Source of the DNA: Elusimicrobiota bacterium
GTDB lineage: Bacteria; Elusimicrobiota; Elusimicrobia; Elusimicrobiales; UBA9959
Length of the DNA stretch: 40,509 nucleotides
Reading direction: 5' to 3'
Assembly: GCA_016208085.1 (NCBI GenBank)
Contig: JACQYT010000063.1
Location: forward strand, 1-40,509
Positions within the stretch are counted from its first letter, which is position 1, and every line of letters starts with the position of its first letter. Below, in pieces: positions 8,182 to 16,587 of this stretch. Below the pieces are notes generated by a model. The model worked only from the letters and a program-made list of their open reading frames with translations, had not been told where the DNA came from and searched no databases. A program made the translations under genes and the position numbers.

Positions 8182-9942
8182 TGTTTGCGCTTCATACAGA
8201 CCTCTGTATATTCCGCCTTTCGCCAGAAGTTCCTGATGGCTGCCGGTCTCGGCCAGTTCACCTTTTTTCAGTACGAATATCCTGTCGGCGTTCCTGACCG
8301 TGGAAAGCCTGTGGGCCACCATTACCACGGTGCGGCCGCCCAGGATCTTTTCTATGGAACTCTGCACGGCCTGTTCGCTTGCGGTGTCCAGGTTTGAAGT
8401 GGCCTCGTCCAGAAGCAGTATCTCGGGCTTTTTGATTATAGCCCGGGCTATGGCCAGGCGCTGGCGCTGGCCGCCCGAAAGTTTGATGCCGCGCTCGCCG
8501 AGGACGGTCTCATAGCCCTGGGGCATCGCGTCTATGAAGGCGTGGGCGTCGGCGGCTTTTGCGGCTGCCGCGACCTCTTCCCTTGAAGCGTCCGGTTTGC
8601 CTATGGTGATGTTCCTGAACACCGTGTCGTCGAACAGTATGGTATCCTGCGTCACCAGGCCCAGGTGGCTGCGCAGGTCCGTGGTGCCGAGGTCTCTCAG
8701 GTCATGCCCGTCCACCGCTATCGAGCCTGTCAGCGGATCAAAGAACCTGAGCAGCAGGTGGATGATGGTCGTTTTGCCCGAGCCGGACGGGCCGACGAGC
8801 GCCGCCACCTCTCCGGGGTTTATAACGAAGCTCAGGTCCTTCAGCACCTGCGTCTCGCGGGACGGATATTTGTAATTAACGTTTCTGAACTCTATTTTGC
8901 CGTCAAGTCCGGCCAGGTTCCCCGGTTTAGAGGTCACTATTACGGCGGGCCTTTCCTCAAGTATCTGGTGGATGCGCTCCCAGGAAGCCAGGCCCAACTG
9001 CAGCTTGGCGTTGAGGTTCGCCAGGTTCTTAAGCGGCATATAGGCCGTGAAGAAGCCGGCCACGAATGAAAAGAAATTTGCGGTGGTCATCGCGCCGGCG
9101 GAGATCGCCTTGCCGCCGAGGTAGATGACGGCGATCAGGATCATGCCGCCCAGGAACTCCATAAGCGGACCGGCCATAGCCGTGGCGCGCAAGTAGCGCA
9201 TCGTCTTTGAGAAATAGCTGTCGTTGGTCGCGCGGAACCTGCGTATAGCCTCGTCCTCATAGTTGAAAGCCTTGACCACCGTAATGCCCTGCAGGCTTTC
9301 CTGGAACTTGTGCGAGATCTCGCCCACCAGGATATTGCTTTCCTCGCTCGCCCGGCGCATCTTTTTGCCGAGTATGCCCAGCACGATCCCCGCCACGGGC
9401 AGGATCATCAGCGACACCAGGGCGAAGCGCCAGTTGATATAGAAAAGCACGCCGAGCAGCGAGGTGACGGTCAAAACGTCCCGTATGGCGTAAAGCGGGA
9501 TGAACTGTACGGCGGATTGGACGTTGTTCAGGTCGTTTATGACCCGGCTCATCACGTCGGAGGAGCGTTTGCGCCAGTAAAACTCTATGGAGAGCCGGTG
9601 GATATGGTTAAAAAGATCGTCCCTGATCTGCTGGACCACTTTCTGGCCTATCCAGCTCATCAGGTAGGCGTTGGTGTATTCCGCTGCCATCCGGAGCGCG
9701 AATATAACGGGCAGCCCTATGACGACGAGCGTGAGGATTTCAAGTTTTTTGTCTACGAAAACACCCTGTATCACGGGGCCCAGTATATAGACCACCGCGC
9801 CGCGGATTACGGCCAGCAGCATCATGGAAGCCGCCGCCTGCGCGAAACGGAATTTGTAGGGCTTGGCGTAAGTGAACAGGGCTTTTACGAGGGTCCCGAA
9901 ACGCTTTTTCTGTTCCTGACGCGATAGGGCCATATCAGACAT
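8179..9942 (-). CDS. msbA: MsbA-type lipid A/LPS ABC exporter (fused permease-ATPase)
   Basis: 587 residues. The N-terminal permease domain has six predicted membrane segments (about residues 30-330). The C-terminal ATPase has Walker A GPSGSGKTT, Q-loop VTQDTILFD, signature LSGGQRQR, Walker B ILLLDEATSNLD and H-loop MVAHRLSTV. Half-transporters of this type dimerise in the inner membrane and flip lipid A-core outward. The name rests on family resemblance plus position directly after lpxB (14-base gap) at the end of the lipid A operon. The protein ends GLYEAQT, and its TGA stop is the terminal TCA of the inserted MITE read on the other strand. Before insertion the stop would have been TAG at the same codon. 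Confidence 0.93.
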   Translation of the reverse strand: MSDMALSRQEQKKRFGTLVKALFTYAKPYKFRFAQAAASMMLLAVIRGAVVYILGPVIQGVFVDKKLEILTLVVIGLPVIFALRMAAEYTNAYLMSWIGQKVVQQIRDDLFNHIHRLSIEFYWRKRSSDVMSRVINDLNNVQSAVQFIPLYAIRDVLTVTSLLGVLFYINWRFALVSLMILPVAGIVLGILGKKMRRASEESNILVGEISHKFQESLQGITVVKAFNYEDEAIRRFRATNDSYFSKTMRYLRATAMAGPLMEFLGGMILIAVIYLGGKAISAGAMTTANFFSFVAGFFTAYMPLKNLANLNAKLQLGLASWERIHQILEERPAVIVTSKPGNLAGLDGKIEFRNVNYKYPSRETQVLKDLSFVINPGEVAALVGPSGSGKTTIIHLLLRFFDPLTGSIAVDGHDLRDLGTTDLRSHLGLVTQDTILFDDTVFRNITIGKPDASREEVAAAAKAADAHAFIDAMPQGYETVLGERGIKLSGGQRQRLAIARAIIKKPEILLLDEATSNLDTASEQAVQSSIEKILGGRTVVMVAHRLSTVRNADRIFVLKKGELAETGSHQELLAKGGIYRGLYEAQT

Positions 9943-9956
9943 AAATCCGTTGTCCC

Positions 9957-11108
9957 CTACTTCAGATGGGCGAGGATCTTTTCGGCCGCGCGAGCGGCCG
10001 CGCCGGGATTGCCCAGCATCGCCCGTAAAGTTAAAAGCTCGTCGCGCATGGCGGCGGCTTTGGGCGGGCTGTTGAGGATGGCAAGCGCCGCCTGGGCCAG
10101 CTTGTCGGAATTCGCTTTTTCCTGTATCAATTCCTTGACCGCCGGTTTTTTAAGCAGGATGTTGACCAGCGAAATATAGGGGATGTTTATCACCCTGCTG
10201 GCCACGGCATAGGTGAATTTCTGCATCTTGTAGGCCACGGCCATGGGTATGCCCATCAGCGCGTTCTCAAGGGTTGCGGTGCCGCTGCAGGTGAAGGTGA
10301 AATCCATGGCCGAACGGACCCTGTAATCCTGTTCGCGCACTATCTCCACGTCCTTGGACCAATACTTTTCCACCTGCTCAAGCGCGGGCACGAGTTTCTG
10401 GTCCGGGAATTCCGGCACGGCGAACACGTAGGCTTTTGAATTCGGGTAGGCCGATTTTATCCTGTAGAAGGCCTCAACAAAGACGCTCAGGTGGCGGGCT
10501 ATCTCGGTTTTGCGCGAGCCCGGCAGTATGCCTATTTTGAACGCGTTGTCTGCCGGCGCTTCGGGCTTGGCGTGCGCGGGAACCGGCACGAGATCGAGCA
10601 GCGGGTGGCCCACGAAAGAAACGTTGGCCCCGGCTTTTTTATAGATCTCTTCTTCAAACGGGAATATTACGAAGATTTCCTTGACCAGCCGCGCTATCCG
10701 GGCGGCCCGCCCCGGGCGGGAGGCCCAGACCTGGGGGCTTATGTAGTAAAAGGCGGGGATGTTCCTGTGCGCGGCCAGGCCCAGCAGCTGGTGGTTGAAG
10801 CCGTAGAAATCCACTGCTATGACGCAGGCGGGGCGTTTGTCCTCCAGGTAGCGGCGGACCAGCCTTATGAGTTTAAGCCAGAGGAAAAAATTTTTAAAAG
10901 GCTCGGAAAAACCCACCGCCCCCACCGAGACCAGATTGTATATGAAATGACTGGAAACTTCCTGCATACGCACCCCGCCTATGGAGGTGACGGAAAGCTC
11001 CGGGTCCCTGGCTTTAAGCGCCCTGATGAGGCTTGCCGCGTGCGCGTCGCCCGACGGGTCGCCGGCGACGATCAGGATGTTTTTTGTCGTAGGTATTATG
11101 CGCGCCAT
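9957..11108 (-). CDS. lpxB: lipid-A-disaccharide synthase
   Basis: GT19-family enzyme joining UDP-2,3-diacylglucosamine to lipid X to give the tetraacyl disaccharide on the inner face of the inner membrane. Family signatures include ILIVAGDPSGDAHA at the start, VIAVDFYGFNH, YYISPQVWAS, IFPFEEEIYKKAG, FVGHPLLD, GILPGSRKTEI and CSGTATLEN. I place the start at ATG 11108 (MARIIPTTKN). An in-frame TTG at 11129 would add seven residues. Length about 383 residues, normal for the family. It lies between the Gfo/Idh/MocA gene and msbA. Confidence 0.95.
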   Translation of the reverse strand: MARIIPTTKNILIVAGDPSGDAHAASLIRALKARDPELSVTSIGGVRMQEVSSHFIYNLVSVGAVGFSEPFKNFFLWLKLIRLVRRYLEDKRPACVIAVDFYGFNHQLLGLAAHRNIPAFYYISPQVWASRPGRAARIARLVKEIFVIFPFEEEIYKKAGANVSFVGHPLLDLVPVPAHAKPEAPADNAFKIGILPGSRKTEIARHLSVFVEAFYRIKSAYPNSKAYVFAVPEFPDQKLVPALEQVEKYWSKDVEIVREQDYRVRSAMDFTFTCSGTATLENALMGIPMAVAYKMQKFTYAVASRVINIPYISLVNILLKKPAVKELIQEKANSDKLAQAALAILNSPPKAAAMRDELLTLRAMLGNPGAAARAAEKILAHLK

Positions 11109-11208
11109 AAGATCCGTTTTACCTCTCAACCGGACCGGCGGTGGAAATATCTACAGGCGGTCATCGGTAAAGCCTATTGGCCTAAAGTTGGTTGACAGGC
11201 GAACAGAC

Positions 11209-11237
11209 ACCCAAAAATCGGCCGCCGATTTTTGGGT
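11209..11237 (-). terminator. perfect palindrome abutting the stop of the Gfo/Idh/MocA gene
   Basis: Arms ACCCAAAAATCGGC and GCCGATTTTTGGGT are separated by one base, and the palindrome touches the TAA stop at 11237-11239. A similar palindrome abuts the bamA stop (17708-17734). It may be a processing site or partial terminator within the operon. Confidence 0.5.
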
Positions 11238-12319
11238 TACGACTTATCTATCCCGGAATTTTTCAGGCCTTCTTCCATCATGACCCTGGTGGCTTTGCCT
11301 ATGTCGCTTAACGACTGGGCCAGCGACGGCCTTGAATCGGGCAGCTTGATACCCGAGAGTTCGTATCTTTTGAGCGAATCCGTGATATCAAGCGCCAGGC
11401 GCAGCGCCTTTAAGCCTTTTTCCCCGCTGGGGCCCGGCTTTTTGGCGTTGTTGATGCAGTCTATAAGGTGATAAAGCTCTTCTTTTATGGGTTCCCGCTT
11501 CTCTATTTTAGGGAAGATTACCTCGACATCCTTCAGCGTCCTTAAAACCGGGACCTTCTTCTTGTAGATCTTAAGGCGGGCGCTGACGTAATCCACGGAA
11601 AGGTAACTGTCCGCCTGGTAGATGCGCATGCGCCGCGCGCGCTCCATGGTCACGCGGCTTGCCGTGATATCGGCTATGCAGCCGTTCTTGAACTTGAGGC
11701 GGACATTGGTGAGATCCTCGTGCCCGGACAGGACGCTTGCGCCGACGGCCTCAAAACTTTCTATCGGGGAATCTATCATGGTCAGAATGATGTCGAGGTC
11801 GTGTATCATCAGGTCCAGCGTGACGCCTATGGAGGAGACCCTGGGATCGTATGGCCCGAGGCGTTCTATGGCGACGAAGCGGGGATTTTTGACGTGCTTT
11901 AAAGTTTCTATGACCGCCGGGTTGAAGCGCTCCACATGGCCGACCTGCAGGACCAGGTTTTTCTTTTCGGCGAGCTCAAGCAGCCTGCGGGCGTCCGCCA
12001 CCGAATTGGTGATGGGCTTTTCCACCAGGCAGTGCACGCCCTCTTCCATGGCTTTTACGGCTGTCTCGGCGTGGTATTCGGTGGGCACCGCTATCACCAG
12101 CGCGTCCACCTGCGGCAGCAGGTCCGAAAAATCCTTGTAGGCGACGGAATTATGTTTCCAGGCCAGCATCTGGGCCTGCAGCAGGTTGGTGTCCGAGACG
12201 CCTATCAGTTCCACTTCGGGCATCTTGGCCAGCGTTCTGATATGGTAGGTGCCGATCTTGCCCGCGCCGATGACGCCGAACCGCATCTTTTTCTTTTCAT
12301 TTTTGTTTTTTTCGGTCAT
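11237..12319 (-). CDS. Gfo/Idh/MocA-family NAD(P)-dependent sugar dehydrogenase
   Basis: 360 residues. The Rossmann fold starts MRFGVIGAGKIGTYH (GxGxxG), followed by VAVPTEYHAETAVKAMEEG and the family EKP motif (LVEKPITNS). The C-terminal alpha/beta domain has the usual catalytic-region HDLD (LMIHDLDIIL). Members of this family sit between lpxI and lpxB in several other phyla. One characterised case, GnnA, oxidises UDP-GlcNAc at C3 to make the diamino sugar of lipid A with the aminotransferase GnnB. No aminotransferase is present here, so that role is only a possibility. The start at 12319 adds a Lys-rich stretch; ATG at 12286 (MRFGVIGAG) is an alternative. Confidence 0.85.
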   Translation of the reverse strand: MTEKNKNEKKKMRFGVIGAGKIGTYHIRTLAKMPEVELIGVSDTNLLQAQMLAWKHNSVAYKDFSDLLPQVDALVIAVPTEYHAETAVKAMEEGVHCLVEKPITNSVADARRLLELAEKKNLVLQVGHVERFNPAVIETLKHVKNPRFVAIERLGPYDPRVSSIGVTLDLMIHDLDIILTMIDSPIESFEAVGASVLSGHEDLTNVRLKFKNGCIADITASRVTMERARRMRIYQADSYLSVDYVSARLKIYKKKVPVLRTLKDVEVIFPKIEKREPIKEELYHLIDCINNAKKPGPSGEKGLKALRLALDITDSLKRYELSGIKLPDSRPSLAQSLSDIGKATRVMMEEGLKNSGIDKS

Positions 12320-12391
12320 GGGACATCAAATCAATGTCAAACAAATATATGGTCGCACGTTGCCGCGCGCCGTCGCTTTATTTTACTATAT

Positions 12392-13240
12392 TTAGAAGGA
12401 ACCGGCGTCCAGCGCCATTACCGTGACGCCGTACTCGCGGGCTTTGGCCAGGAAGAGGTCTTTTTCTATTATAAGGGTCTTTTTCGCCTCGATGGCCAGC
12501 GTCGCGGCGCGGGCGTTCCTGGCGGAATCCAGCGTCCCGAGGCCTACCACCGGCAGGTCGAAGCGCATGTTCTGGGCCGGGCGGGCCACCTTTACCACGG
12601 CCAGATCGGCCAGGAGCCCTTTGCCGGGAACGCCCCTGTCGCGGAGCAGTGTGCCGGCGCGCTTTATGCATTCATCCGTGCCTTCCATGCCCTCCACGGC
12701 CACCACGGCCCGGTCCCTGACCACCACGGTCAGCCCGATGTCCAGGCCGGAGAGAGCCTTGGCGGCCTTCCAGCCGACCTCGATATTTTTCATCGCGTCC
12801 TTTCCCGGTTTGGACCCGGCCAGCACACCGGGGGCCGGCAGCAGGTGTTCCAGGAAGGTGGTGGAGCTGATTATCTCTATGCCGTCCTTGTTGAGCTCCT
12901 CGACCAGCGCCCCGAGGATCGAGGCGGCTTTTTTATCCTTCAGGCGCAACAGTATCTTCGCCGCCCGCATATCGGGCATTATCCCGCCGAAAATAGACGC
13001 GTGTTCGGTACTGCCGGCCATCAGCGCTTTCGCTACGCCGGAGCGCTTGAAAAATTCTATCGGGGCCGAGACCTGCCCCAGCTTGAACCAGGAAACGGCT
13101 TCGGAATACCGCTCTATCTCTTTGGAGGTTATGCCGGAGAACCCGACCGTGAAGACGCCGTAACCCAGGGCTTTAGCTTCCTTGGCGAACATCAGCGGAA
13201 AATCCCCGCCGCCGGCTATCAGGCCTATTTTTTTATCCAT
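12392..13240 (-). CDS. lpxI: UDP-2,3-diacylglucosamine pyrophosphatase LpxI
   Basis: 282 residues, the usual LpxI (DUF1009) size. It starts MDKKIGLIAGGGDFPLMFAK, whose glycine-rich loop is typical. Family segments TVGFSGITSKE, IISSTTFLEHLL, DIGLTVVVRDRAVVAVE, GTDECIKRAG and MRFDLPVVGLGT are present. It hydrolyses UDP-2,3-diacylglucosamine to lipid X and UMP, the step before LpxB. No LpxH or LpxG occurs in the window, so LpxI presumably carries this step. A heptad repeat hairpin lies between it and lpxA. Confidence 0.92.
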   Translation of the reverse strand: MDKKIGLIAGGGDFPLMFAKEAKALGYGVFTVGFSGITSKEIERYSEAVSWFKLGQVSAPIEFFKRSGVAKALMAGSTEHASIFGGIMPDMRAAKILLRLKDKKAASILGALVEELNKDGIEIISSTTFLEHLLPAPGVLAGSKPGKDAMKNIEVGWKAAKALSGLDIGLTVVVRDRAVVAVEGMEGTDECIKRAGTLLRDRGVPGKGLLADLAVVKVARPAQNMRFDLPVVGLGTLDSARNARAATLAIEAKKTLIIEKDLFLAKAREYGVTVMALDAGSF

Positions 13241-13253
13241 AATTGTTTCGAAA

Positions 13254-13350
13254 AGGCTAAAGGATAAAGGCTGAAGGATGAAGGAACGGAATCAGGAAAA
13301 GAAAGAGATTTTTCCGTCCTTTAGCCTTCATCCTTTATCCTTTCCCCTCT
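13254..13350. repeat. 7-bp-period inverted repeat overlapping the lpxA 3' end
   Basis: The left arm is heptads AGGCTAA AGGATAA AGGCTGA (13254 on). After a roughly 40-base centre, the right arm is the complement (TTTAGCC TTCATCC TTTATCC). The right arm encodes the last residues (RIKDEG) and the stop of lpxA. Related heptads occur at 28964, 33871 and 40390. Confidence 0.75.
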
Positions 13351-14124
13351 CCGGGGTCTGGCCACGCCCCGCCTGGAGGTTTCGCAGAACTTGAGCATAT
13401 GCAGGGCTTCCGGTGAGAGCCGTTCGGCTTTAAGCCGGGCTATGGCATCTTTCAGCGGCAGCCCTTCAAAGAAAAGCGTCCTGAATACCTGCTTGATGGA
13501 GTTTATGCTTTCGCGCGAAGTCCCGTTGCGCCTTAATCCCACCAGGTTCAGCGACACCGGCTTGGCCCGGTCACCCTGCGCGATGCAGTAAGGGAGGATG
13601 TCCTGGTTCGCCATGGCCCCGCCGCCGAGCATCACCAGCGAGCCGATCCTGGTGAACTGATGTATGCCGACCAGCCCCGAGATGACGGCCTTGTCTTCTA
13701 TGTGGACATGGCCCGCCGCCGCGGCCGAATTGACCATGATGATATTGTCGCCGATGCGGCAGTCATGCCCGACATGGGAATTGGCCATTAACATGCAGCC
13801 GGAGCCTATTGTGGTCAGGCCGGTCGCGGTGGAGCCGCGATGAAGGGAAACTCCTTCGCGCACCACATTGTTGTCCCCCATGACCAGCCTGGTTGCTTCG
13901 CCGTGATAGCCGTAGTCCTGCGGGGGCGTGCCTATGAAGGCGTGTCCCGTGAAGTAATTGTTTTTTCCTATTTCCGCGAATTCTATTATAGAGTGGGGCC
14001 CGACATATGTCCCCGAACCTATCTTAACGCCCTCGCCTATAACCGCGTAGGGGGCTATCTCCGCATCCTTGTCCAGTTGCGCGGACGCGTGTATTATAGC
14101 CGTGGGATGTATTTTTGTCGACAT
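13321..14124 (-). CDS. lpxA: UDP-N-acetylglucosamine acyltransferase
   Basis: 267 residues, of which about 1-190 are left-handed beta-helix hexapeptide repeats (IHPTAIIHASAQLDKDAEIA, IGEGVKIGSGTYVGPHS). LpxA hallmarks are FTGHAFIGTPPQD, VREGVSLHRGS, the catalytic histidine region MANSHVGHDC, and GLVGIHQFTRIGS. The C-terminal helical part (LNLVGLRRNG) is intact. It adds the 3-O-acyl chain from acyl-ACP to UDP-GlcNAc, the first step of lipid A synthesis. The start is preceded by AAGAAG. It follows fabZ by 10 bases. The last six residues, RIKDEG, are encoded by the heptad repeat rather than by an ancestral lpxA end. Confidence 0.95.
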   Translation of the reverse strand: MSTKIHPTAIIHASAQLDKDAEIAPYAVIGEGVKIGSGTYVGPHSIIEFAEIGKNNYFTGHAFIGTPPQDYGYHGEATRLVMGDNNVVREGVSLHRGSTATGLTTIGSGCMLMANSHVGHDCRIGDNIIMVNSAAAAGHVHIEDKAVISGLVGIHQFTRIGSLVMLGGGAMANQDILPYCIAQGDRAKPVSLNLVGLRRNGTSRESINSIKQVFRTLFFEGLPLKDAIARLKAERLSPEALHMLKFCETSRRGVARPRRGERIKDEG

Positions 14125-14134
14125 GGTCTTCTTT

Positions 14135-14596
14135 TTAGTCTATCGCGAAGATCAATTCGGCTTCGGCCGCCAGCTCAGCGCCGACGAAAGCCCGGCCTTG
14201 CGCCTTTCCCACCCTGCTCTTAACGCGCAGTATCTCTATAAAAAGTTTCATAACCTCGCCCGGCACCACCTGCCGCCTGAACCTGGCCTTGTTTATCCCC
14301 GCGAAAAGGGCGAAATGTCCTTTGGTCTGGGGCAGGCTCATCATCATGGCGGCGGAGGTCTGGGCCATGGCTTCAAGTATCAGCACGCCCGGCAGGAGCG
14401 GCCTTTCGGGAAAATGGCCGTGGAAACAGAGTTCATTGGCGGTCACGCATTTAATGCCGACGCCGCGCCTGTTTTCCTCTATTATCTCCACCCTGTCCAC
14501 CAGCAGGAACGGGTAGCGATGCGGGATTATCTTAAGCACCCCCTCGCACGGTATGACTCTTACAGGGGTGTATTCTAAAGGGTCGGTTTCGGTCAT
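14135..14596 (-). CDS. fabZ: 3-hydroxyacyl-ACP dehydratase FabZ
   Basis: 153 residues, a single hot-dog domain. It has the active-site signature IPHRYPFLLVDRV with the catalytic histidine at about residue 27, then FHGHFPERPLLPGVLILEAMAQ with the second-subunit acidic residue. It dehydrates 3-hydroxyacyl-ACP in fatty acid elongation and competes with LpxA and LpxD for the same substrate. Its place between lpxC and lpxA matches many Gram-negatives. A short GGAG sits upstream of the ATG. Confidence 0.95.
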   Translation of the reverse strand: MTETDPLEYTPVRVIPCEGVLKIIPHRYPFLLVDRVEIIEENRRGVGIKCVTANELCFHGHFPERPLLPGVLILEAMAQTSAAMMMSLPQTKGHFALFAGINKARFRRQVVPGEVMKLFIEILRVKSRVGKAQGRAFVGAELAAEAELIFAID

Positions 14597-14652
14597 GATA
14601 GGCTCCGGTTAAATACGGATTACTGAGCCTCGCATAAATAATGGACACACTG

Positions 14653-14750
14653 GAGGTTCAGCTTTGAGACGTATGCGAGGCGCGACGAGCGAGCAGGCCG
14701 GTCGGCCTGTAAGCGAGAAGCAACGAAGCAGACGGCCAAAGATGAACCTC
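14653..14750. repeat. 98-bp inverted-repeat (REP-like) element inside the lpxC 3' end
   Basis: The arms GAGGTTCAGCTTTG (14653-14666) and CAAAGATGAACCTC (14737-14750) are complementary with one mismatch. On the minus strand the middle reads CTGCTTCGTTGCTTCTCGC, TTACAGGCCGACCGGCCTG, CTCGCTCGTCGCGCC. It closely matches 17612-17661, a copy in non-coding DNA after bamA. It supplies the last 30 codons and the stop of lpxC. Confidence 0.8.
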
Positions 14751-15542
14751 CCCCGCGCGGCCGGTATAGACGGCTTCCAGGCTTACGGCGCCGAGTTCAA
14801 GGCCCGTAAGCTTCAAATCCCCCAACAGGTCCAGCAGCTTATGCCTGGCAAATTCATCGGGGAACCTTAAACCGCCTTCGGAACTTAAAAAAGCGTCATC
14901 GGCGATAACCACGGCGTTTTCAAGCGAACCCCCTAAAGCGAGCCCCGCCGCTCTCAAATCCTCTATTTCGCTTTTGAAGCCGAAAGTGCGGGCCCCAGCC
15001 ACTTCCGCCAGATAGTTTTCAGGGGTCAGGGCTATCTCAAAGGTCTGGGAGCCTATAAGCCGGTGGGGGTGGCAGTAAGTCAGCCTGAAGACCGGTTTAT
15101 CGCACGGTTGCGCCCTGTAGACCGCTTTCCCGCACTTGAATTCCAGCGGCGCGGCCAGCCTTAAAAAGATCTTTTCCTGGTCCGGCTTATCCGCCGGACC
15201 GGCCTCTTTAAGCGCCAGCGCGAACGCCAGCGCCGAGCCGTCCATGGCCGGCGGTTCCGAACCGTCCAGGGCGACATCCAGATCGTCAATGCCGAGCCCG
15301 GCGCAGGCCGAGAGTAGGTGCTCCACAGTGTGGATTGTCCTTGTGCCGTCGCTCAGGTTGGTGCCTCGGACCGCGGCCGCGACGTTGGCGACGGAGGCCT
15401 GTATCGGGGAAGTGAGGTCGGGTTTCAGGAATCTTATGCCCGAAGGGCCGCGCGCCGGCAGAAAAGAGGCTTTTGACGGTCTGCCTTTATGCAGGCCTAT
15501 GCCTTCAAGCGTCACTTTATTTGTTATCGTTTTCCGGGGCAT
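14658..15542 (-). CDS. lpxC: UDP-3-O-acyl-N-acetylglucosamine deacetylase with repeat-encoded C-terminus
   Basis: 294 residues. Zinc ligands of the family are visible: the TVEHLLSA histidine and the His and Asp of [13 protein letters not shown] (about H234, D238). Other LpxC blocks are [29 protein letters not shown] and FPDEFARHK. LpxC deacetylates UDP-3-O-acyl-GlcNAc, the committed step of lipid A synthesis. The expected catalytic histidine of the terminal GH(A/S)LN motif reads YTGRAG here (Arg at about 262). Residues 265-294 ([20 protein letters not shown] and on) come from the inserted repeat, replacing the last helix. Activity is therefore doubtful. There is no second lpxC in the window. 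It overlaps the lpxD end by 26 bases. Confidence 0.9.
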   Translation of the reverse strand: MPRKTITNKVTLEGIGLHKGRPSKASFLPARGPSGIRFLKPDLTSPIQASVANVAAAVRGTNLSDGTRTIHTVEHLLSACAGLGIDDLDVALDGSEPPAMDGSALAFALALKEAGPADKPDQEKIFLRLAAPLEFKCGKAVYRAQPCDKPVFRLTYCHPHRLIGSQTFEIALTPENYLAEVAGARTFGFKSEIEDLRAAGLALGGSLENAVVIADDAFLSSEGGLRFPDEFARHKLLDLLGDLKLTGLELGAVSLEAVYTGRAGEVHLWPSASLLLAYRPTGLLARRASHTSQS

Positions 15543-16587
15543 CGGCTGGGAGCAGCAGCTTTTTCAGTTTTCTGACGGTCGCGTAAAGTTCCGGCAGCTT
15601 TGAAAGCAGGACCTCGATTTTCATGGCCAGCGCGCGGGGACGGCCCGTATTGCCGAACACTATCTGGCCGGCGCCGAGATCCGACATGATGCCGGTCTTG
15701 GCCAGCACGATGGCGTTGTCGCCGATAGTCACGTGGTCGGAGATGCCGGCCTGGCCGGAGATGATGACATTATTGCCGAGCGCAGTGGAGCCGGCTATGC
15801 CGGCCTGGGCGATGATGAGGCAGTTATGCCCTATGCGCACGTTATGCGCTATGTGGACTAGGTTGTCGATCTTTGTGCCGGTCCCGATGACGGTGGCGTC
15901 CAGCGCGGCGCGGTCAATCGCGGAATTGGCGCCTATCTCCACATCGTCCTCTATGATCACGCGGCCCACCTGCGGAATCTTCGAGTGGCTGCCGGAAACG
16001 TTCAGGTAGCCGTAGCCGTCGGAGCCGACGACCACGCCCGGGTGCAGGATGGCGTTTTTGCCGATGACGCAGCGTTCCCGCACCGTGACGTTGGGATAGA
16101 GCCTGGAGCCCGCGCCGATGCGGGTACCCTCACCCACGTAGCAGCCGGCGGAGATAACGGCGCCGGCGCCGATCTCGGCGAGCGTTTCCACCACGGCGTG
16201 GGGGCCGATATGGACCCCGGCGCCTATTCTGGCGCCGGCGGCCACGACAGCCGACGGATGGACGCCGGCCTTCGGAAGCGGGTTCAGTTCTTTTTCAAAT
16301 TTTGAAAGGACCTGGGCGAAAGCCTGTTTCGGGTTTTTGACGTAGATGACGGAACCCGCGCGAGCGGCCAGCGCGCTTTTGGCCTCTTGGGGCGCGATAA
16401 GGCAGCCGGCGGGGCGGCCGGCGATCCAGGCGGCGCTACTGGAAAAAGCCGCCGCGGCTTTTTCCAGATAGGCCAGATCGGTAGCTGCGGCGGCCGGCAG
16501 CGGCATGACGCCGGTTATAACGGCTTCGGCGGGGCCCTGCAGCTCTCCGCCGATCAGCGCGGCAATTTCTCCTGCGGTCATTTTCAT
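15517..16587 (-). CDS. lpxD: UDP-3-O-acylglucosamine N-acyltransferase
   Basis: 356 residues. The N-terminal uridine-binding domain ([19 protein letters not shown], about 1-100) is followed by a long left-handed beta helix of hexapeptide repeats ([27 protein letters not shown]). LpxD markers are [43 protein letters not shown], and [16 protein letters not shown]. It adds the N-linked 3-hydroxyacyl chain to the LpxC product. The C-terminal helix ([19 protein letters not shown]) is usual. Its start overlaps the ompH stop by four bases (ATGA), and its end overlaps the lpxC start, so translation is coupled along the operon. Confidence 0.96.
   Translation of the reverse strand: MKMTAGEIAALIGGELQGPAEAVITGVMPLPAAAATDLAYLEKAAAAFSSSAAWIAGRPAGCLIAPQEAKSALAARAGSVIYVKNPKQAFAQVLSKFEKELNPLPKAGVHPSAVVAAGARIGAGVHIGPHAVVETLAEIGAGAVISAGCYVGEGTRIGAGSRLYPNVTVRERCVIGKNAILHPGVVVGSDGYGYLNVSGSHSKIPQVGRVIIEDDVEIGANSAIDRAALDATVIGTGTKIDNLVHIAHNVRIGHNCLIIAQAGIAGSTALGNNVIISGQAGISDHVTIGDNAIVLAKTGIMSDLGAGQIVFGNTGRPRALAMKIEVLLSKLPELYATVRKLKKLLLPADAPENDNK

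Noticed and set aside
11936-13267. Long plus-strand open frame opposite lpxI and the dehydrogenase
   Set aside because: It mirrors well-recognised minus-strand genes in GC-rich DNA; its own protein has no plausible motifs and crosses a repeat.
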